From assembly GCA_011033025.1 (NCBI GenBank), contig WFMF01000121.1, forward strand, positions 186,001 through 250,000: DNA of 64,000 nt, in the 5' to 3' direction. Within the stretch, counting starts at the first letter, position 1. Each line of letters opens with the position of its first letter. The DNA is from Beroe forskalii. Taxonomy: Eukaryota; Ctenophora; Nuda; Beroida; Beroidae. The translations under genes and the position numbers were made by a program. Positions 22,540 to 36,500 of the stretch are shown here, piece after piece. The notes below the pieces were generated by a model. The model did no database searches and was not told where the DNA came from. It saw nothing but the letters and a program-made list of their open reading frames with translations.

Positions 22540-24554
22540 TCACGTGTTCGAGGCGATGTACTCGCGTATCGTGGAGACCACCGCCGGACGAGTCCGTGCT
22601 ATTTCCGTGTACAGTCTGTCGCTCATGCACTGGTGAAGGATCTTAGCGAGGCGTCCGACGTACGCGGCGCTGGTTGCGCCACCTTGCTGGAGGAGTTGCT
22701 CTGCGTTGTCTATGAGAACGGAGACTACCATCTGCTCGACTAGCTTAGGACGGCTCTCGTGGACTGTTACTACCTGGAGGAGAAGAGGGATGTAGGGGGA
22801 GTTCGACAAGAGGAATTCAAAGTGGGGAATTCTAAGAGAGTGCCGGGTTTGAAGGGGGATGTTTAGGCTGGAAAGGGAGGGTGAAGGGGGGAGTTCGAAA
22901 AGGCGTATTATTTTCATCTTAGGGAGCAAGTTAAAACGTTCAATGATACGATTAAGTTTAAAATCAGGAGCTTTCGAAAATCATGTGATTATTGTCGTCA
23001 GCTGAAAATGGAAGGTGAGGATTTTCAATTTTCAAGATAGTTGATGAAAAGGCATGCATCCAAAAGATTAGAGTGAACTACATCCACCGTCTACATTAGA
23101 CTTTAGAGCATTGCAAGTCGAATTGAGACGAAGTAGTTAGTAATCATTAAAGTTAGCTAAATAAATATTATCCGATGAATTCCTGCCACGTACCAGGTCT
23201 GATATCTTGTCTAGGATGATGGGTTTGATTCTGGGGTTTCCTTGACTCTTCAGGACTCTGCAGTACTCACACAACAACAGCGGGTTATCTGCGGGAAATA
23301 GTGGCGGGTTGAAATTCGCAGGTGTTTTTGTTTTTTGTTTTTTTGCTGCAATATCTGGAACTGACCAGACCATCACATCCCCTTTCAGGGATGGATGGCA
23401 ACTCTCAATCACCAGAGGTCCACTGGGATTTGCGGGTTGCGAATTAACTCAAATAACATCAGTTCATCAATTGAAAAGGCGGCCAGTGGCCACATATTAT
23501 TGTTTTTCCCTGCGTTCATCGGATAATGAAAGATTCAAAAACCCCACAAAGCACCCCAGTCCACTCACCGACGTGTGTCCTGAAGCCGTCCAGTATCTGG
23601 CTGGTCAGTGTGACGATGTTAGCTCTCTGGGAGGCGAGGTTGGGGATGAGTTGCTCTGTGAATGGGGTCAGGACGTGCTCTACTGAGGATTCCAAGTGGG
23701 GCAGCATGCGGACCAAGCATTGCAACGCGTACAGGTTCACCTGGGAATAATAGTAATTCATACATCCTGGATGAAAAAATAGGATCAAAATGGGTTGTAG
23801 CTAATAACTGCTGGAAGAAAGCAACAGTCCACTGTAAAAGGACAAGACGTTATGTTCCCGGATCCTCCAGAAATAAACAGAAAGAGCCGAAAACAGGCAT
23901 AAAACGGACAGAAGCTCATAAGCAGCAGACCCCAATACTTGCTGTTTTGGAGGTATGAACAGACAGAAATAAACAGACATGACAACAGACATGACAACAG
24001 ACATGACAACAGACATGACAACAGACATGACAACAGACATGACAACAGACATGACAACAGACATGACAACAGCCCAATACCTTGCTGTTTGGATCCTTGA
24101 GTCGGGGAGTGAAAGCGTCACTAATCCTCAGGATACACTGCCTCACATCGGATGTCTGCTTCACACACAGCTCCAACAGCTCAGCTATACCAGCGTACCT
24201 GAAGAGAGGGTGAGTGAAGGTCATGTTACAGGTAAAACAGGGGTCAAGTCTGGAAATTGTGGAACCCTTTTTTTACTGGTGAAAGGTGATTCTTCATGGA
24301 ACAAAGAGAAGAAACAGAACGATGCCATCATTCAATAAGTGAAACAGCCATTTTCTGAGCCTATAACATATTATCAACAGATAGAGAGTGAGAGATAGCA
24401 TCTTAATTCTTACCTGTCCTGCCAGTTGTTAGAGTTGAGGTTCTCGTAAAGTGACGACGGCATTTTGTCCGCCGCTACGCTCTCTCTGACGTCTCTGCGC
24501 GGCCCCGCACGCCGCGCGACACGTGGAGATTCTCCTGTGTCACCAGCTTCCGTG
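22540..24554 (-). CDS. TOGARAM1: TOGARAM1-like TOG4 block (five exons, C-terminus)
   Basis: Exons 24414-24554, 24081-24198, 23569-23740, 23194-23288 and 22540-22773; phases 2, 0, 1, 0 join exactly. Starts with an Arg-rich stretch, then SSLYENLNSNNWQDRYAG, where the N-W-x-x-R motif is the usual opening of a TOG helix pair. Then SDAFTPRLKDPNSKVNLYAL, VDNPLLLCEYC, and a last HEAT segment ending REYIASNT-stop. This matches the final TOG domain of TOGARAM1, which ends the protein in vertebrates too. A 12-bp tandem repeat (TGACAACAGACA) lies in the intron at 23957-24073. Confidence 0.88.
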
Positions 24555-27500
24555 CTGTGGAGATAAGGGTTGTTAAGTTGCCATAAGGGTTGTTAAGTGG
24601 AGATTAGGGTTGTTAACGTTGCCATAGTTACATAGTTATGCAGGTGTCGCTACCTCGAGAAATGAGAATCATTCTGAAATTTCCGATCGCGCGGCGAAAT
24701 GTACGTTCGTTGATACACTGTTAAATCAGTATCACTCACGTACAAACGGCGGGTTTGTGGAAATTGCAGAGCTAGGTGGCGATACCTCAGTTACCATAGT
24801 TACAGGTTTCATATGCACATTGCACAGCCTTGTCTTGGAAACAGATTGTCTTTAGGTTGCTATGGTAACCAGGAATCAGTAACCATAACATTAAACTCCC
24901 AGACTCTGGTCTGAGTCTCAGTGCGGTTACAGACTTGGAAGTAGAGTCTATAGTAGAAACAAAGCGGGTCAATATATTTGCCTAGAAACATACCGGAATA
25001 TTGGGTTGTCATGGCAGTCCACCCGTTCAGACAGGATTTAGAGTAGGTATTTATATATTCATCATATAGTAAACTCCGTACACGAGAAATAGGCGGGTAG
25101 GATGACGTCATTATCATATCATAATGTAGTGAGTTGATGACGTTGAACCGCCTATTTCTCTTACGCGGCGTTTAGTACTATATAGTTACTATAGCAACTA
25201 TACTAGTTGTTACAAGGCAATATATACGAATAATATGAAATGATGAGCCCCGATGTTGTCATGATCTGCAAAAACGTAAAACTATAATACAGTACAGACT
25301 CAGGTTACAGAGGAGAAGGATATATTACTTGGGATCTTCTAAAAGTTACTCGGATAAATCGTATGGTAAATAATCTCTCTAAATCTGTGGTTCGCTAAAG
25401 ACGGGAATTAAAATTACTAGAGCGCCAATAAACTCTGACTAAATGATGATAATGATAAATCAGCAAAAAATCTTAGGGACTTTCCTGGTTTTAAAATTTA
25501 AATTGTTCAATTTTAACGAAAATGATAAGCTTATTTACAGTTATTAATGGTAGCATAAATTCACATTTGTCGAAATACAGACTGTACAGTTGAGCAGTGA
25601 ACTTGAAATGTCATTGACAATGATGAATGATTTTGTCATAACAACGCGTGAGGTTACAACAGCAACGCGTGAGGTTACAATAGCAACGCGTGAAGTTACA
25701 ATAGCAACGCGTGAAGTTACAATAGCAACGCGTGAGTTAACCAATGTAACGCGTGATAATACCACACTAGTTCACAATTTCAAGTAATTGGGAGATGAGT
25801 GAGCGTGTGAGAATGATGATTCTTGTTCAGCCACGGGTTTTTCTGGTGACAGTCCTTTCTTAGTGTTATTACTGAAAATGAAATGAATGAGATGCTGTGA
25901 GGAATGGAAATAATTATTCAATCAAGTTGCTGGTGTTTATAATGTTTGGGTGAGAATAGAGTTAAATTTATATTTCAAGTCATGAGTCAAACTTTGGCTA
26001 TCAGTTTCTCGTGTCAGTTCTAATGACCTGATTTTGCAGCTTAAAACTTGAAGAGGCATTAAATGATTTTGCGGGCTGAACTGGAACTAACCTGATTTTG
26101 CGGGCTGAGGTAGAACTAACCTGATTTTGGGGCTGAACTGGAACTAACCTGATTTTGCGGGCTGAGGTGGAACTAACCTGATTTTGCGGGCTGAGGTAGA
26201 GGCAGGGTAGGTTGCAGAGAGGTTGGAGGGGGCTCGAGATACGGGCTGAGATCGGAACCTGCAACGAGTTCAATCCGGTAAATTGCTACTGATAAACACA
26301 GAATTCCAAAGCAACAAAGAAACTTCCCACATCCTTTTAAGAATGCGAGATTACTTGCACAGACTCAGCAACGCATGATATATCGATAGAAACACGTGAA
26401 ATCACCATGCAAATAACTTCAATATCTCCCTAATGTCGGCGGCAAATGAAAATACACTTGACTGGAAAAATTCGGATCTTCCATGGCCAAAATAAAAAGA
26501 ATTGATCCAGGGTGGTCCAGCATATCATTTTATGATAAGTTCGACCGTTCTCAGTCGGCCCAAATGATAAATATTCTAATATTTATTATTTTGTGGATAG
26601 AAGACACTCGAATTTTCAGTCAAGTGTATTTTCATCTGCCGTCAACATTAGTCTCTCCCCACCTGCCGCTAGTCCTATCTGAAGCTGCTGGCAGGGTGCC
26701 CACTCCCTTAGTGGTGATCTTATCACACATGTTCCTGATGTTCCGAGCTGAGGCAGCTGACAGGTGACGGTGACACAGACTGTCGAAGTTAGGACTATCC
26801 AGACACCAGGACAGGATCAGACGACCGTAGTACCTGGGAAGGGGTGGGTTAGAGAACATAGGGGTGGGTTAAGAGTGGAAATAGGAGTGGGTTGGAGGGG
26901 TGGAGGTGATGGGGTGGGTGGGGTTGGGTTAGAGGGGAGTGGGGGGTACAGGTGACACAGACTGTCGAAGTTAGGACTATCCAGACACCAGGACAGGATT
27001 AAACGACCGTAGTATCTGGGAGGGGAGGGGTGGGTTAGAGAACATAGGGGTGGGTTAAGAGTGGAAATAGGAGTGGGTAGGAGTGGTATGTGATGTGATG
27101 GGGTTGGGTTAGAGGGGAGTGGGGGGTACAGGTGACACAGACTGTCGAAGTTAGGACTATCCAGACACCAGGATAGGATTAAACGACCGTAGTACCTGAG
27201 GAGGGGTGAGTTAACATAGGGGTGGGTTAAGAGTGGAGATAGGAGTGGGTTGGAGGGGTGGAGGTGATGGGGTGGGTGGGGTTGGGTTAGAGGGGAGTGG
27301 GGGTACAGGTGACACAAACTGTCGAAGTTAGGACTATCCAGACACCAGGACAGGATTAAACGACCGTAGTACCTGGGAGGGGAGGGGGTGGGTTAGAGAA
27401 CATAGGGGTGGGTTAAGAGTGGAAATAGGAGTGGGTTGGAGGGGTGGATGTGATGGGGTGGGTGGGGTTTGGTTATAGGGGAGAGGGGGTACAGGTGACA

Positions 27501-30500
27501 CAGACTGTCGAAGTTAGGACTATCCAGACACCAGGATAGGATTAAACGACCGTAGTACCTGGGAGGGGAGGGGGTGGGTTAGAGAACATTGGGGTGGATT
27601 AAGAGTGGAAATAGGAGTGGGTTGGAGGGGTGGAGGTGATGGGGTGGGTGGGGTTGGGTTAGAGGGGAGTGGGGGTACAGGTGACACAAACTGTCGAAGT
27701 TAGGACTATCCAGACACCAGGACAGGATTAAACGACCGTAGTACCTGGGAGGGGGTGGGTTAGAGAACATAGGGGTGGGTTAAGAGTGGAAATAGGAGTG
27801 GGTTGGAGGGGTGGAGGTGATGGGGTGGGTTGAGTTAGAGGGGAGTGGGGGTACAGGTGACACAGACTGTCGAAGTTAGCACTATCCAAACACCAGGACA
27901 GGATTAAACGACCGTTGTACCTAGGAGGTGGGTTAGAGAACATAGGGGTGGGTTAAGAGTGGAAATAGGAGTGGGGTGGAGGGGTAGAGGTGATGGGGTG
28001 ATAGGTGATAGGTTAAGTAGGTTTCAATTTTGGAGAGATGAAATTTCAGGGGAGTTAATCGGAATAAGAGAGAGTCGGAATTAGAGGAGTTGAAAGGTCA
28101 AACGCATTAGGTATTTGGGTATAAAGGCAAGAACTGCGAAAAAGCTCCTTAGAGTAAAAGCAAAACACAAGGAAATATTTTACCTGGTTTCCTGATTTCC
28201 GTCGTGACTAAGTTTATCCAGGGCAGCTAGGAACTTGGGAACTATCTCCTTGGTGTTGAGACACTTATTAACCCCCATCCTGCCCACCACGTCTTTGAAA
28301 CAGAGGGCACTGACTGCACGAACTGTGGCGTTCTTGTGGTACCTACAGGGGGGGAATTGTGGGTAGATGTAGAGTGGCGGAATTTCCATAATTCAGAGAA
28401 GACATTTTTGCTTAAGAAAAGTCGTAGTCTAGGTCCAGATTTGACATATCACATTCCGAATTTGACACAATAATGATTTGGCATATCCTTTTCAGAATTT
28501 GGAACCAATCTGGGTTGTGTTGAGAAACACACTTTGTATAAAAATCGCCTTAAATCTCTCCAATACATATTTCATGAATTTTCTTACGTTCCGGAGTTGA
28601 GTAGAGCGGATAGCACTCGGACGGGGGTGCCGTGTTCCACGATTTTACTGAGGGTCACCACTATGTCATTCCTGATGAATTGGTTGTGTTCCCCGGCCTT
28701 GGCAAGCAGACACTCACACGTCCTGTCCAGATCTGAGGGAAAAGTAGGATAAAAAGCTCAAGTTCGCCTTTGGCATTGAGTCAAAATTTCGAATATGAAA
28801 TATTTCGCCTTTAATGCAATCTCAGAGCAATTAGCCATCGAGTGCATTAACTACACATTCCACTTTGACACAATTTCCCTCTGACACCACTTCACCCTGA
28901 CACCACTCCACTCTGACACCACTTCACTCTGACACCACCTCCCTCTGAGACCACTCCACTCTGACACCACTTCACTCTGACACCACCTCCCTCTGAGACC
29001 ACTTCACTCTGACACCACTCCACTTTGACACCACTTCACTCTGACACCACTCCACTTTGACACCACTTCATCTTGACACCACCTCTCTGACACCACTCTA
29101 CTCTGACACCACTCCACTCTGACACCACTTCCCCCTGACACCACTCCACCCTGACACCACTTCACTTTGACACCACTCCTCTCTGACACCCTTCTCACCT
29201 GAGTCCATTCCCCCCTTGAAGATGTTGAAGTAGTCCCCGATGATCTGTATCGCTAGGCGTGACACCTGAGACCTGAGGTAGGAAACGACCGGTTAACCGA
29301 ACCGAAACCGAAATACCGGTTAACAGGGCGTTTTCAGCCAACCGAAACCGAAACCGTAACCAAATATTTTGATTTCGCAATTAACCGTTTAGGGAGATCG
29401 CTCGGTTAACCGAACCCTCGCCGAAATACCGGTTAACCGGGCGTTTTCAGCCAACCGAAACCGAAACCGTAACCAAATATTTTGATTTCGCAATTAACCG
29501 TTTAGGGAGATCGGTCGGTTAACCGAACCGAAATCGAAATACCGGTTAACCGGCGTTTTTAGCCAACCGAAACCGAAACCGTAACCAAATATTTTGATTT
29601 CGCAATTAACCGTTTAGGGAGATCGGTCGGTTAACCGAACCGAAATCGAAATACCGGTTAACCGGCGTTTTTAGCGAACCGAAACCGAAACCGTAACCGG
29701 ATTTATTGAGAAATAATAACCGGTCGTTTGGTAACCTGAGGTTTGACACCTCCGCACAGGTGAGTCTAACGTATGTCACCAGGTCGTTCTGGAAGGTGTC
29801 AGGGTGGTGCTTGGCGAGACGACGGAGAAGATGCAACCCGTGCACCTGCGGGAGAGAGGGGGAAGTTAGTTAGCAAATTGTTAAATTATTTAGTTTAATT
29901 ATTTTGTTTAATTATTTAGTTAGCAGATTGTTTGATTATTATCCTATAGAGGAGACTTAAATTAGTGAATTTAGTTAGCAAATTGTTATATTATCATCCA
30001 ATAGAGGAGACTTAAATTAGTGAATTTAGTTAGCAAATTGTAAAATAATTATCCTATAGAGGAGACTTAAATTAGTGATGCTCATACTTTTATTTGTAGA
30101 ATAGTGAACAATGATTGGATGGAAGGAGGATTGAGTGGGGAGGGAAGGAAGGTGCTAGGGCTTGGTAGGGTATTAAGGAGAAATGGAGGGGTACTAAGCG
30201 ATAATAAGAGAAACTGATGATGAGAATCAGAGAATTAGCACTGCCTGTGAGTTGCGGCTAGCAAAATTCCTATCTAAATGAGTAAATGCTAGACCACATT
30301 CCTATCTAAATGAGTAATTGCTAGACCACATTCCTATCTAAATGTTAAACTACCTTCCAATCTAAATGTTAAACTGCCTTCTAATCTAAAAGTTAAATTC
30401 CGATCTATACGTCAGACTACCTTCTACTCTTATAATTCTACCTTATAATTCCACTCCTCGCCTCCTATCTTGAGATCTTTGACAGCCTCGTTAGCGGCAG

Positions 30501-33500
30501 CATCAGGGTTAACCAGAGGAACCTCTTCTTTGTCATCTATCAGCGAAGAGTTCTGCACTTCAGGGTCAGTGTTGTCATGGGGACGCAGGGAACTCCTGTG
30601 AAGTGACAACGTGGTGTCAGGGTGACAACAGGAACGTGGTGTCAGGGTGACAACAGGGACAGAGGGACAACGTGTTGTCAGGGAGAAAAATGTTGGGATA
30701 GGAACATAATATTTGCTTGAAATTCACTGTTATGGGAGGATACATCTTTTTGCTTTAAGCACTGAACTTCATGATTACACGGCACTTACGTCATGAGTGA
30801 CGAAATTCGAAAAACTGTTACATCATGAACTCAATTCATGAACTAAAGTCATTGAGGGAGGAGCAAAAATCAATGGATTTTATGTGAGACTTAGTTTTTT
30901 CATAAGAAACTGCTATCATTCAGATCTTAATGTTATCTACTGCTCATAAAAAACCTTTTAACCATTCCAAAATTAACTTGCGTCTTCTTAAAAACCTACA
31001 GATCCAATGCATCTCAATACTCAAGAGTTCTGACCAAATTCCACTGTTGTTACTTACAATATTGAATATTCATTTTATGCTCCGTTTATTCTGATTGATT
31101 GCAAGTGAAAAGGTCTACGGGTTATCCATTACTGAACGTAATCATCAAGCACGTAATCAACGTGCAACGTAAAAACATACTTAACTTTAGTCCATCCATT
31201 ATACTCCGGAAAAAAGCTAGATGATTTGTAGTTTTAAAATATTTGATCATTTAAAATTACGTAATACTTAAAGAGAGGTCCATGAATTGATGAATATTAA
31301 GAAGTTTGTTGCGATCCAGAAGCTTTTAAGCTTACTTAAAGTGGATAATAGACTAGACATAGGAAATTATTTTAAAAAACAATCTCAGTGAACTTTTAAA
31401 TTTGATCTTTGTCTTCATTGTTAAATTAAGAGAGTTGTCTACACTGTGACGACATGATGTATTGTTTAATGATTGGTTGATTACAGGACTGTAACCACAG
31501 TAACAAACAAGTGATTGAATAGGGGGGGGGGGGGACAAAAACCATGAACCATTTCGGAAAAGGCCGAAGATTGAACTGGACCATTTCGAAATTTCCCAAA
31601 ATTTTCCCACAAAATGATACCGGTGGGCGGTAAAATAATTATCGGTTATCACCGTGAAAATGTTGGAACAATAACGAAAACTCACGCTCTAAGAGTAGAT
31701 TTGGAGTTAGACTTCTTGACTCCCAGAGTAGGCCCTTGTCTGGATTCAACTGGGGCAGACACAGGCTTTCCTGAAAAATAACAATATGCTTATCCGAATT
31801 TCAAGAGTAATATGATTAAGAAATCCAGTCCGTAACAATTAAAATCAGGAACTGAGCAGCATACAAAACAGCATCCAATCCCTACGCTCCCTGCTTTTTG
31901 TCTGTCCTGAGGTCAGGATGACTTTAGAACTAACCGTATTCTTCCTCTGAATTATAAAATACTAATTTAGAACTAACTTATTAATTTAGAACTAATTTAG
32001 AACATCCTTTGGAAGTCCTCTCTAATCTCCTCGTTGCTTCTGGTGGAGTCCTCATCTCCTCCCCTTCATCCTCATCTCCTCCTCTGATAACAATAACTAA
32101 TTAATGATTTATAATTACAGATTTAATTATCCCCTGATAAGTGATAACATCCTCATCTCCTCCTCTGAAAACAGACACACTTTAGCATTTGGGAGGAATG
32201 TAACTGCTTCAAACAAATTTGGTAGAAAATGCACGCAAAACTGATACATATTCTGCTAATTTTATCCAATGTGTTTCCTCCTATTTGGTGAATGACTACA
32301 CCTGTTTATATAGAAAACTTTAAGAACCCCTTTTACCATGGTAACTGGTGTTGTTACCATGGTAACTGGGGTTTACGAACCTGCCTCCCCGGCGCGGGTT
32401 GAGCTCCCCTCTCCTGTGCTCCGCACCTTAGCGATACCATGGTAACTGGTGTTGTTACCATGGTAACTGGTGTTGTTACCATGGTAACTGGTGTTGTTAC
32501 CATGGTAACTGGTGTTGTTACCATGGTAACTGGTGTTGTTACCATGGTAACTGGGGTTTACAAACCTGCCTCCCCGGCGCGGGTTGAGCTCCCCTCTCCT
32601 GTGCTCCGCGCTCTGTCTCTCCACGTACTGCGCGCGCTTCTTCTCAAAGCGCATGCGGGTAGCCGCGCTCAGCCCGGAGCCCGCAGGGTGCCCGTCCCGC
32701 GGGTTTCCCCTGTCCTCGTCCTTGTCAGAGGAGTCGTCCTCCGAGTTGTCAGAGAGACTACCTGGAGAGAGGTTAATATGGCGTTAAGGGTAAATGGAGA
32801 GGGCTTAATATGGGGTTAGGGGATTAAGGGTAATTCTAAAGTGAGGGAGGGGCAAGAGTTGTCAGAGACTTCCTGATGATAAGTTCATTGCGTAAAGAAT
32901 AATATTATACCAAGTTTCAAATTATATATAAACAGTTAAACACCTCGCTTTGCCTCATTTTTCACCCACCATACTCCAACCTCAATTCTCTCAACTCACA
33001 AATTATGACTAATAATGATAAATTTTAATATTAAGATTTAAATTCCTAATGGATCCTCTAAATTATTCAGTAAAAGAGAAATTTCAGTATAAGAGGTGTT
33101 CTCGCGTACAATTGTTTTAATACCGAGGTAACTGGTGCTGTTAACATTGCAACTGGTGTTGTTACCATGGTAACTGGTGCTGTTACCATGGTAACCAGTG
33201 TTACTCATACCGTCATCAGGCGAGTAGGTAGGGTGGACACGTTGTCCGTAGACTCCACTAGGGGCCCTCAGAGGTTCCTTTTCATCATGGAGATGTCTCT
33301 TGTCAGGAACAGACTCCTGGGATTATTACGTTTATTACGTATTTATTACGTATTTATTACGTATTTATTACGTATTTCAATATTTTCAGGATATAAGAGA
33401 ACTTGAAGTGACGGGGGAAATGCTGTTATCAAGATGATATCATCACGCTGACAAAATATAATGAAACTTCATGTTTTTATCACTCAATCTGTCCCACCGC

Positions 33501-36500
33501 CAACCCAAGGGTGGATCCAGGGTGAGACAATTTGGGGGTTGCAACCCCTCCAAAACCCCATTGTAGATTCACCCCTGCACCAATCTTCTGATGGTTTCTC
33601 TATCTCGATGTGGTAATACAGCCCTTTCCCCACGATGTCAATTTCAACATTGGTTACCATGGTAACAATACCAGTTACCATGGTAACTGGTAAATTGGTA
33701 CCATGGTAACCATCAAACTACCAACCTTCTGATGGTTCTCTATCTCGATGTGATTTGAAGACAACCCTTTCCCCACGATGTCAATTCCCACATTGGTGTC
33801 GTTTGGAGATGGTATCACCCCGCGGCTTAGCTTTGATCAGCTTAGGTCGGGGCTTCTTTGCATCCTCAGCGGCTTGCTTCAGCTTCTTCTTGGCGACGTT
33901 CTGAGGATTCTGAGTTGAGTTTAGGGACGCAAATCTCTGAATGATTGATAGACAGCCCAAATAATTGTGGTTTCTTGCCAACTTGAGTCAGAATTCAAAA
34001 ACTGAAAAACGCTAAAAGATAGCTCACCATTTCAACGTATCCGTTCCCTATATGATACGCGTCCACTTTCATCTCGTCTTTGTCAAACTCTGCAGGGTCC
34101 CTCGGCTGTTGGCTCCCGTCCCTCCTCGCGTCCTTTTGTAGCCGTGTCCTTCTTCTGTCCTCTTTGGCGAGTTCTTCTAGTCGGACCTTGTCTAGTTTAG
34201 CCTGGAGCATTGCAAGGTTTAGCGTGAGATTTCGAAATACAGTCTCAGATACCTCTAGGATGGGGAAAATTTTTAAATTTATCGGTCATAATTTTTGTAG
34301 TAACCAAGAAGCCTGAAGCAGAAATTTGTCTTGGGCATATAAAATTTTTACAAAGATTTACAAAATAAAAGGTTTAAAATTACTTATTATAGATTAACTG
34401 ACATATGTTTCATTTTCGACCCTCACCCACCTGTTCTAGTCGCTGGGATCCCCGGACTGGTTCCTCCGGTGGGGAGGCACCCCTGGAACCCGGGGCTCTG
34501 CTGCAAGCCTGCTCCTTCGCTGGGGTGCAGCTCTGGTTCCGAGATCTGGGGAAAAAGAGAAACTTGACATCAGTTCACCTTGACACTAGTTCACCTTAGA
34601 ATCACTTTGCATTGAGACCACTTTACATTGACACCACTTTACCAAAACAGTAGACAACACTAAATTCTGATACTACTTCGCATTGACATTTGACATCAAT
34701 CCACCTTGACACCACTCCACCTTGAGACCACTCCACCTTGAGACCACTTTATCTTGACACCACTTCACTAACCTGTTTGTGTGTTTGCAAGTCTGTTCGT
34801 CAGCAGTGGCAGCTGCCGTGGTGTGGTGAAGAGAATTGGGTCGAGTGTCGTCTGCTGTGAAGGGGCTGGATCGCTGGAAAAGAGAAACTGTTGAAAAATA
34901 CGCCCACCAAGAATCTTTAATATCAATGAATCAGTTAAATTAAATTGAATGGACTGAGGAAATGAATGATTGAGAGAACTGGTGTGATTTTGTGAATTTT
35001 GAATGGTAATTTATGAGAATAATATCACCTCTGACTGCTTTATCTCCGGCAGTTTCCCTCCAAACATTCCCTTATCCTTTACACGGTAAGTCTTCCCACC
35101 ATTCCGTATCTTCTTCTTAACTCCCTCCAAATCTTTGGGATTGCACTCCCTTATTCCCTCACGGCACTCCCTAATTTCCTCATTGCACTCCCTAATCCCC
35201 GCATTCTGTTCCCCCGAACTCTCCCCTAAACCCCTCCCATCCTCCTTCCTCTCTTTACCCCTTTCTGTTCCCCAATCTTCCTTCCTCTCTTTACCCCCAT
35301 CTGGTCCCTTCACCCCTCCAGCTCTCTGAATTGCAGGGAGTTTCACCCCATCACCTATCCTCTGCGGAACATTGCTCGGTCTTTGGAAACTCTTCTTAGC
35401 TCTCAGAGCAGCAGTTGCTTTCTGAGCTTCAGAGATCGGCACCGGACACTTCTCAACAGATTGGATGGGTTTTGTAGAATGGTTGGCAGGGGTTAATTGG
35501 CTGGTATTTGTAGAATGGTTGGCAGGAAGGTCAGGAGACTGAACAGGACTTGGGGGAGGCTTGGAAGGATGCCTGGTAATTCTCTTTCTGCCGTTCTTGA
35601 AGGATCTAGTTGTGGTACTGGTAGAATGGGGGATAATACCCTCAGCATGATCACTCTCCGGACAGAGATTTTGAGTGCTCTTTTTCAACTGTTTCCGGCT
35701 TTTACTGCTTGACAAAGTGATAGTTTTAGCTCTACCAAATGCTAAGTCCCAGTCTACAGGCACATCGCAAGACTTCTTGAGGATGGAGCGAGGGGTGACG
35801 GGCGTGGCTTTTGATTGGTTGGTTCGGTCACGTGACTTCCTTGTCAGGCGGTGAGTGGGGAATGTGGTGTGGGTGCGCTGGAGTTGGGACTGTGAGAAAT
35901 GAGGGAGTTTAGGGAGTTGCAAAATAGAAATCAGTAAATCTTTAGTTAGAATTTTCTTAAATCAATAACTTACAGTTCCACAAATGTTTTTTTTTTGACA
36001 AAAATAAAGATTGGCGGCAAGTCAGTTCAACGAATGAAGGTATTTAAATAGCTAATTTGACCTACTTTTGAGGTGGTAAAGTTGACTATGTTGACTTCGT
36101 TTTGAGGCTGTGTATTTGACTAAGTTGACTAACTGACTAACTTTTGAGGTGGTGAAGGAGCTCTCCTCGAATATCCCGCTATCATGGAGAGTGGAGGGCG
36201 GAGAGAACTGAGAGTTCTGCGGAGGTTGGGTTGCTTGCGGAGTGGCGCGCGGCGGCAGCGCGGAACCGTTGGGAGTGTTGCTGGTGAGCGTGCCTACGCC
36301 GCTACTCTCACCTGTCAGGGGAGGGGGTGGATTATACGCCGCGCACGAGAAATAGGCGGGTAGGATGACGTCATTATCATACAATGATGTGGTGAGTTGA
36401 TGACACTGAACCGCCTATTTCTCGTGCGTGGCATTTAGTCAAGCTTTGGAGTAGTCATCTTCTGAACTCTCAGAGTAAGCTGTCTTCAAGAATTCAGAGC

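Noticed and set aside
24100-24340. Plus-strand 119-codon frame M-T-T-D repeats
   Set aside because: Begins in a 12-bp tandem repeat and then overlaps the antisense of TOG4 exon 24081-24198.
26817-27943. Long minus-strand frames of Pro-rich repeats (166 and 71 codons)
   Set aside because: They read through exon-edge copies and G/C-rich filler; only the first 20 codons of each unit derive from a real exon.
31990-32090. Possible missing TOGARAM1-like exon (E-E-I-R-E-D-F-Q-R-M-F frame)
   Set aside because: Acceptor and partial 5'-edge copy are visible, but no donor gives the phase needed to join exons 32566-32761 and 31686-31770.
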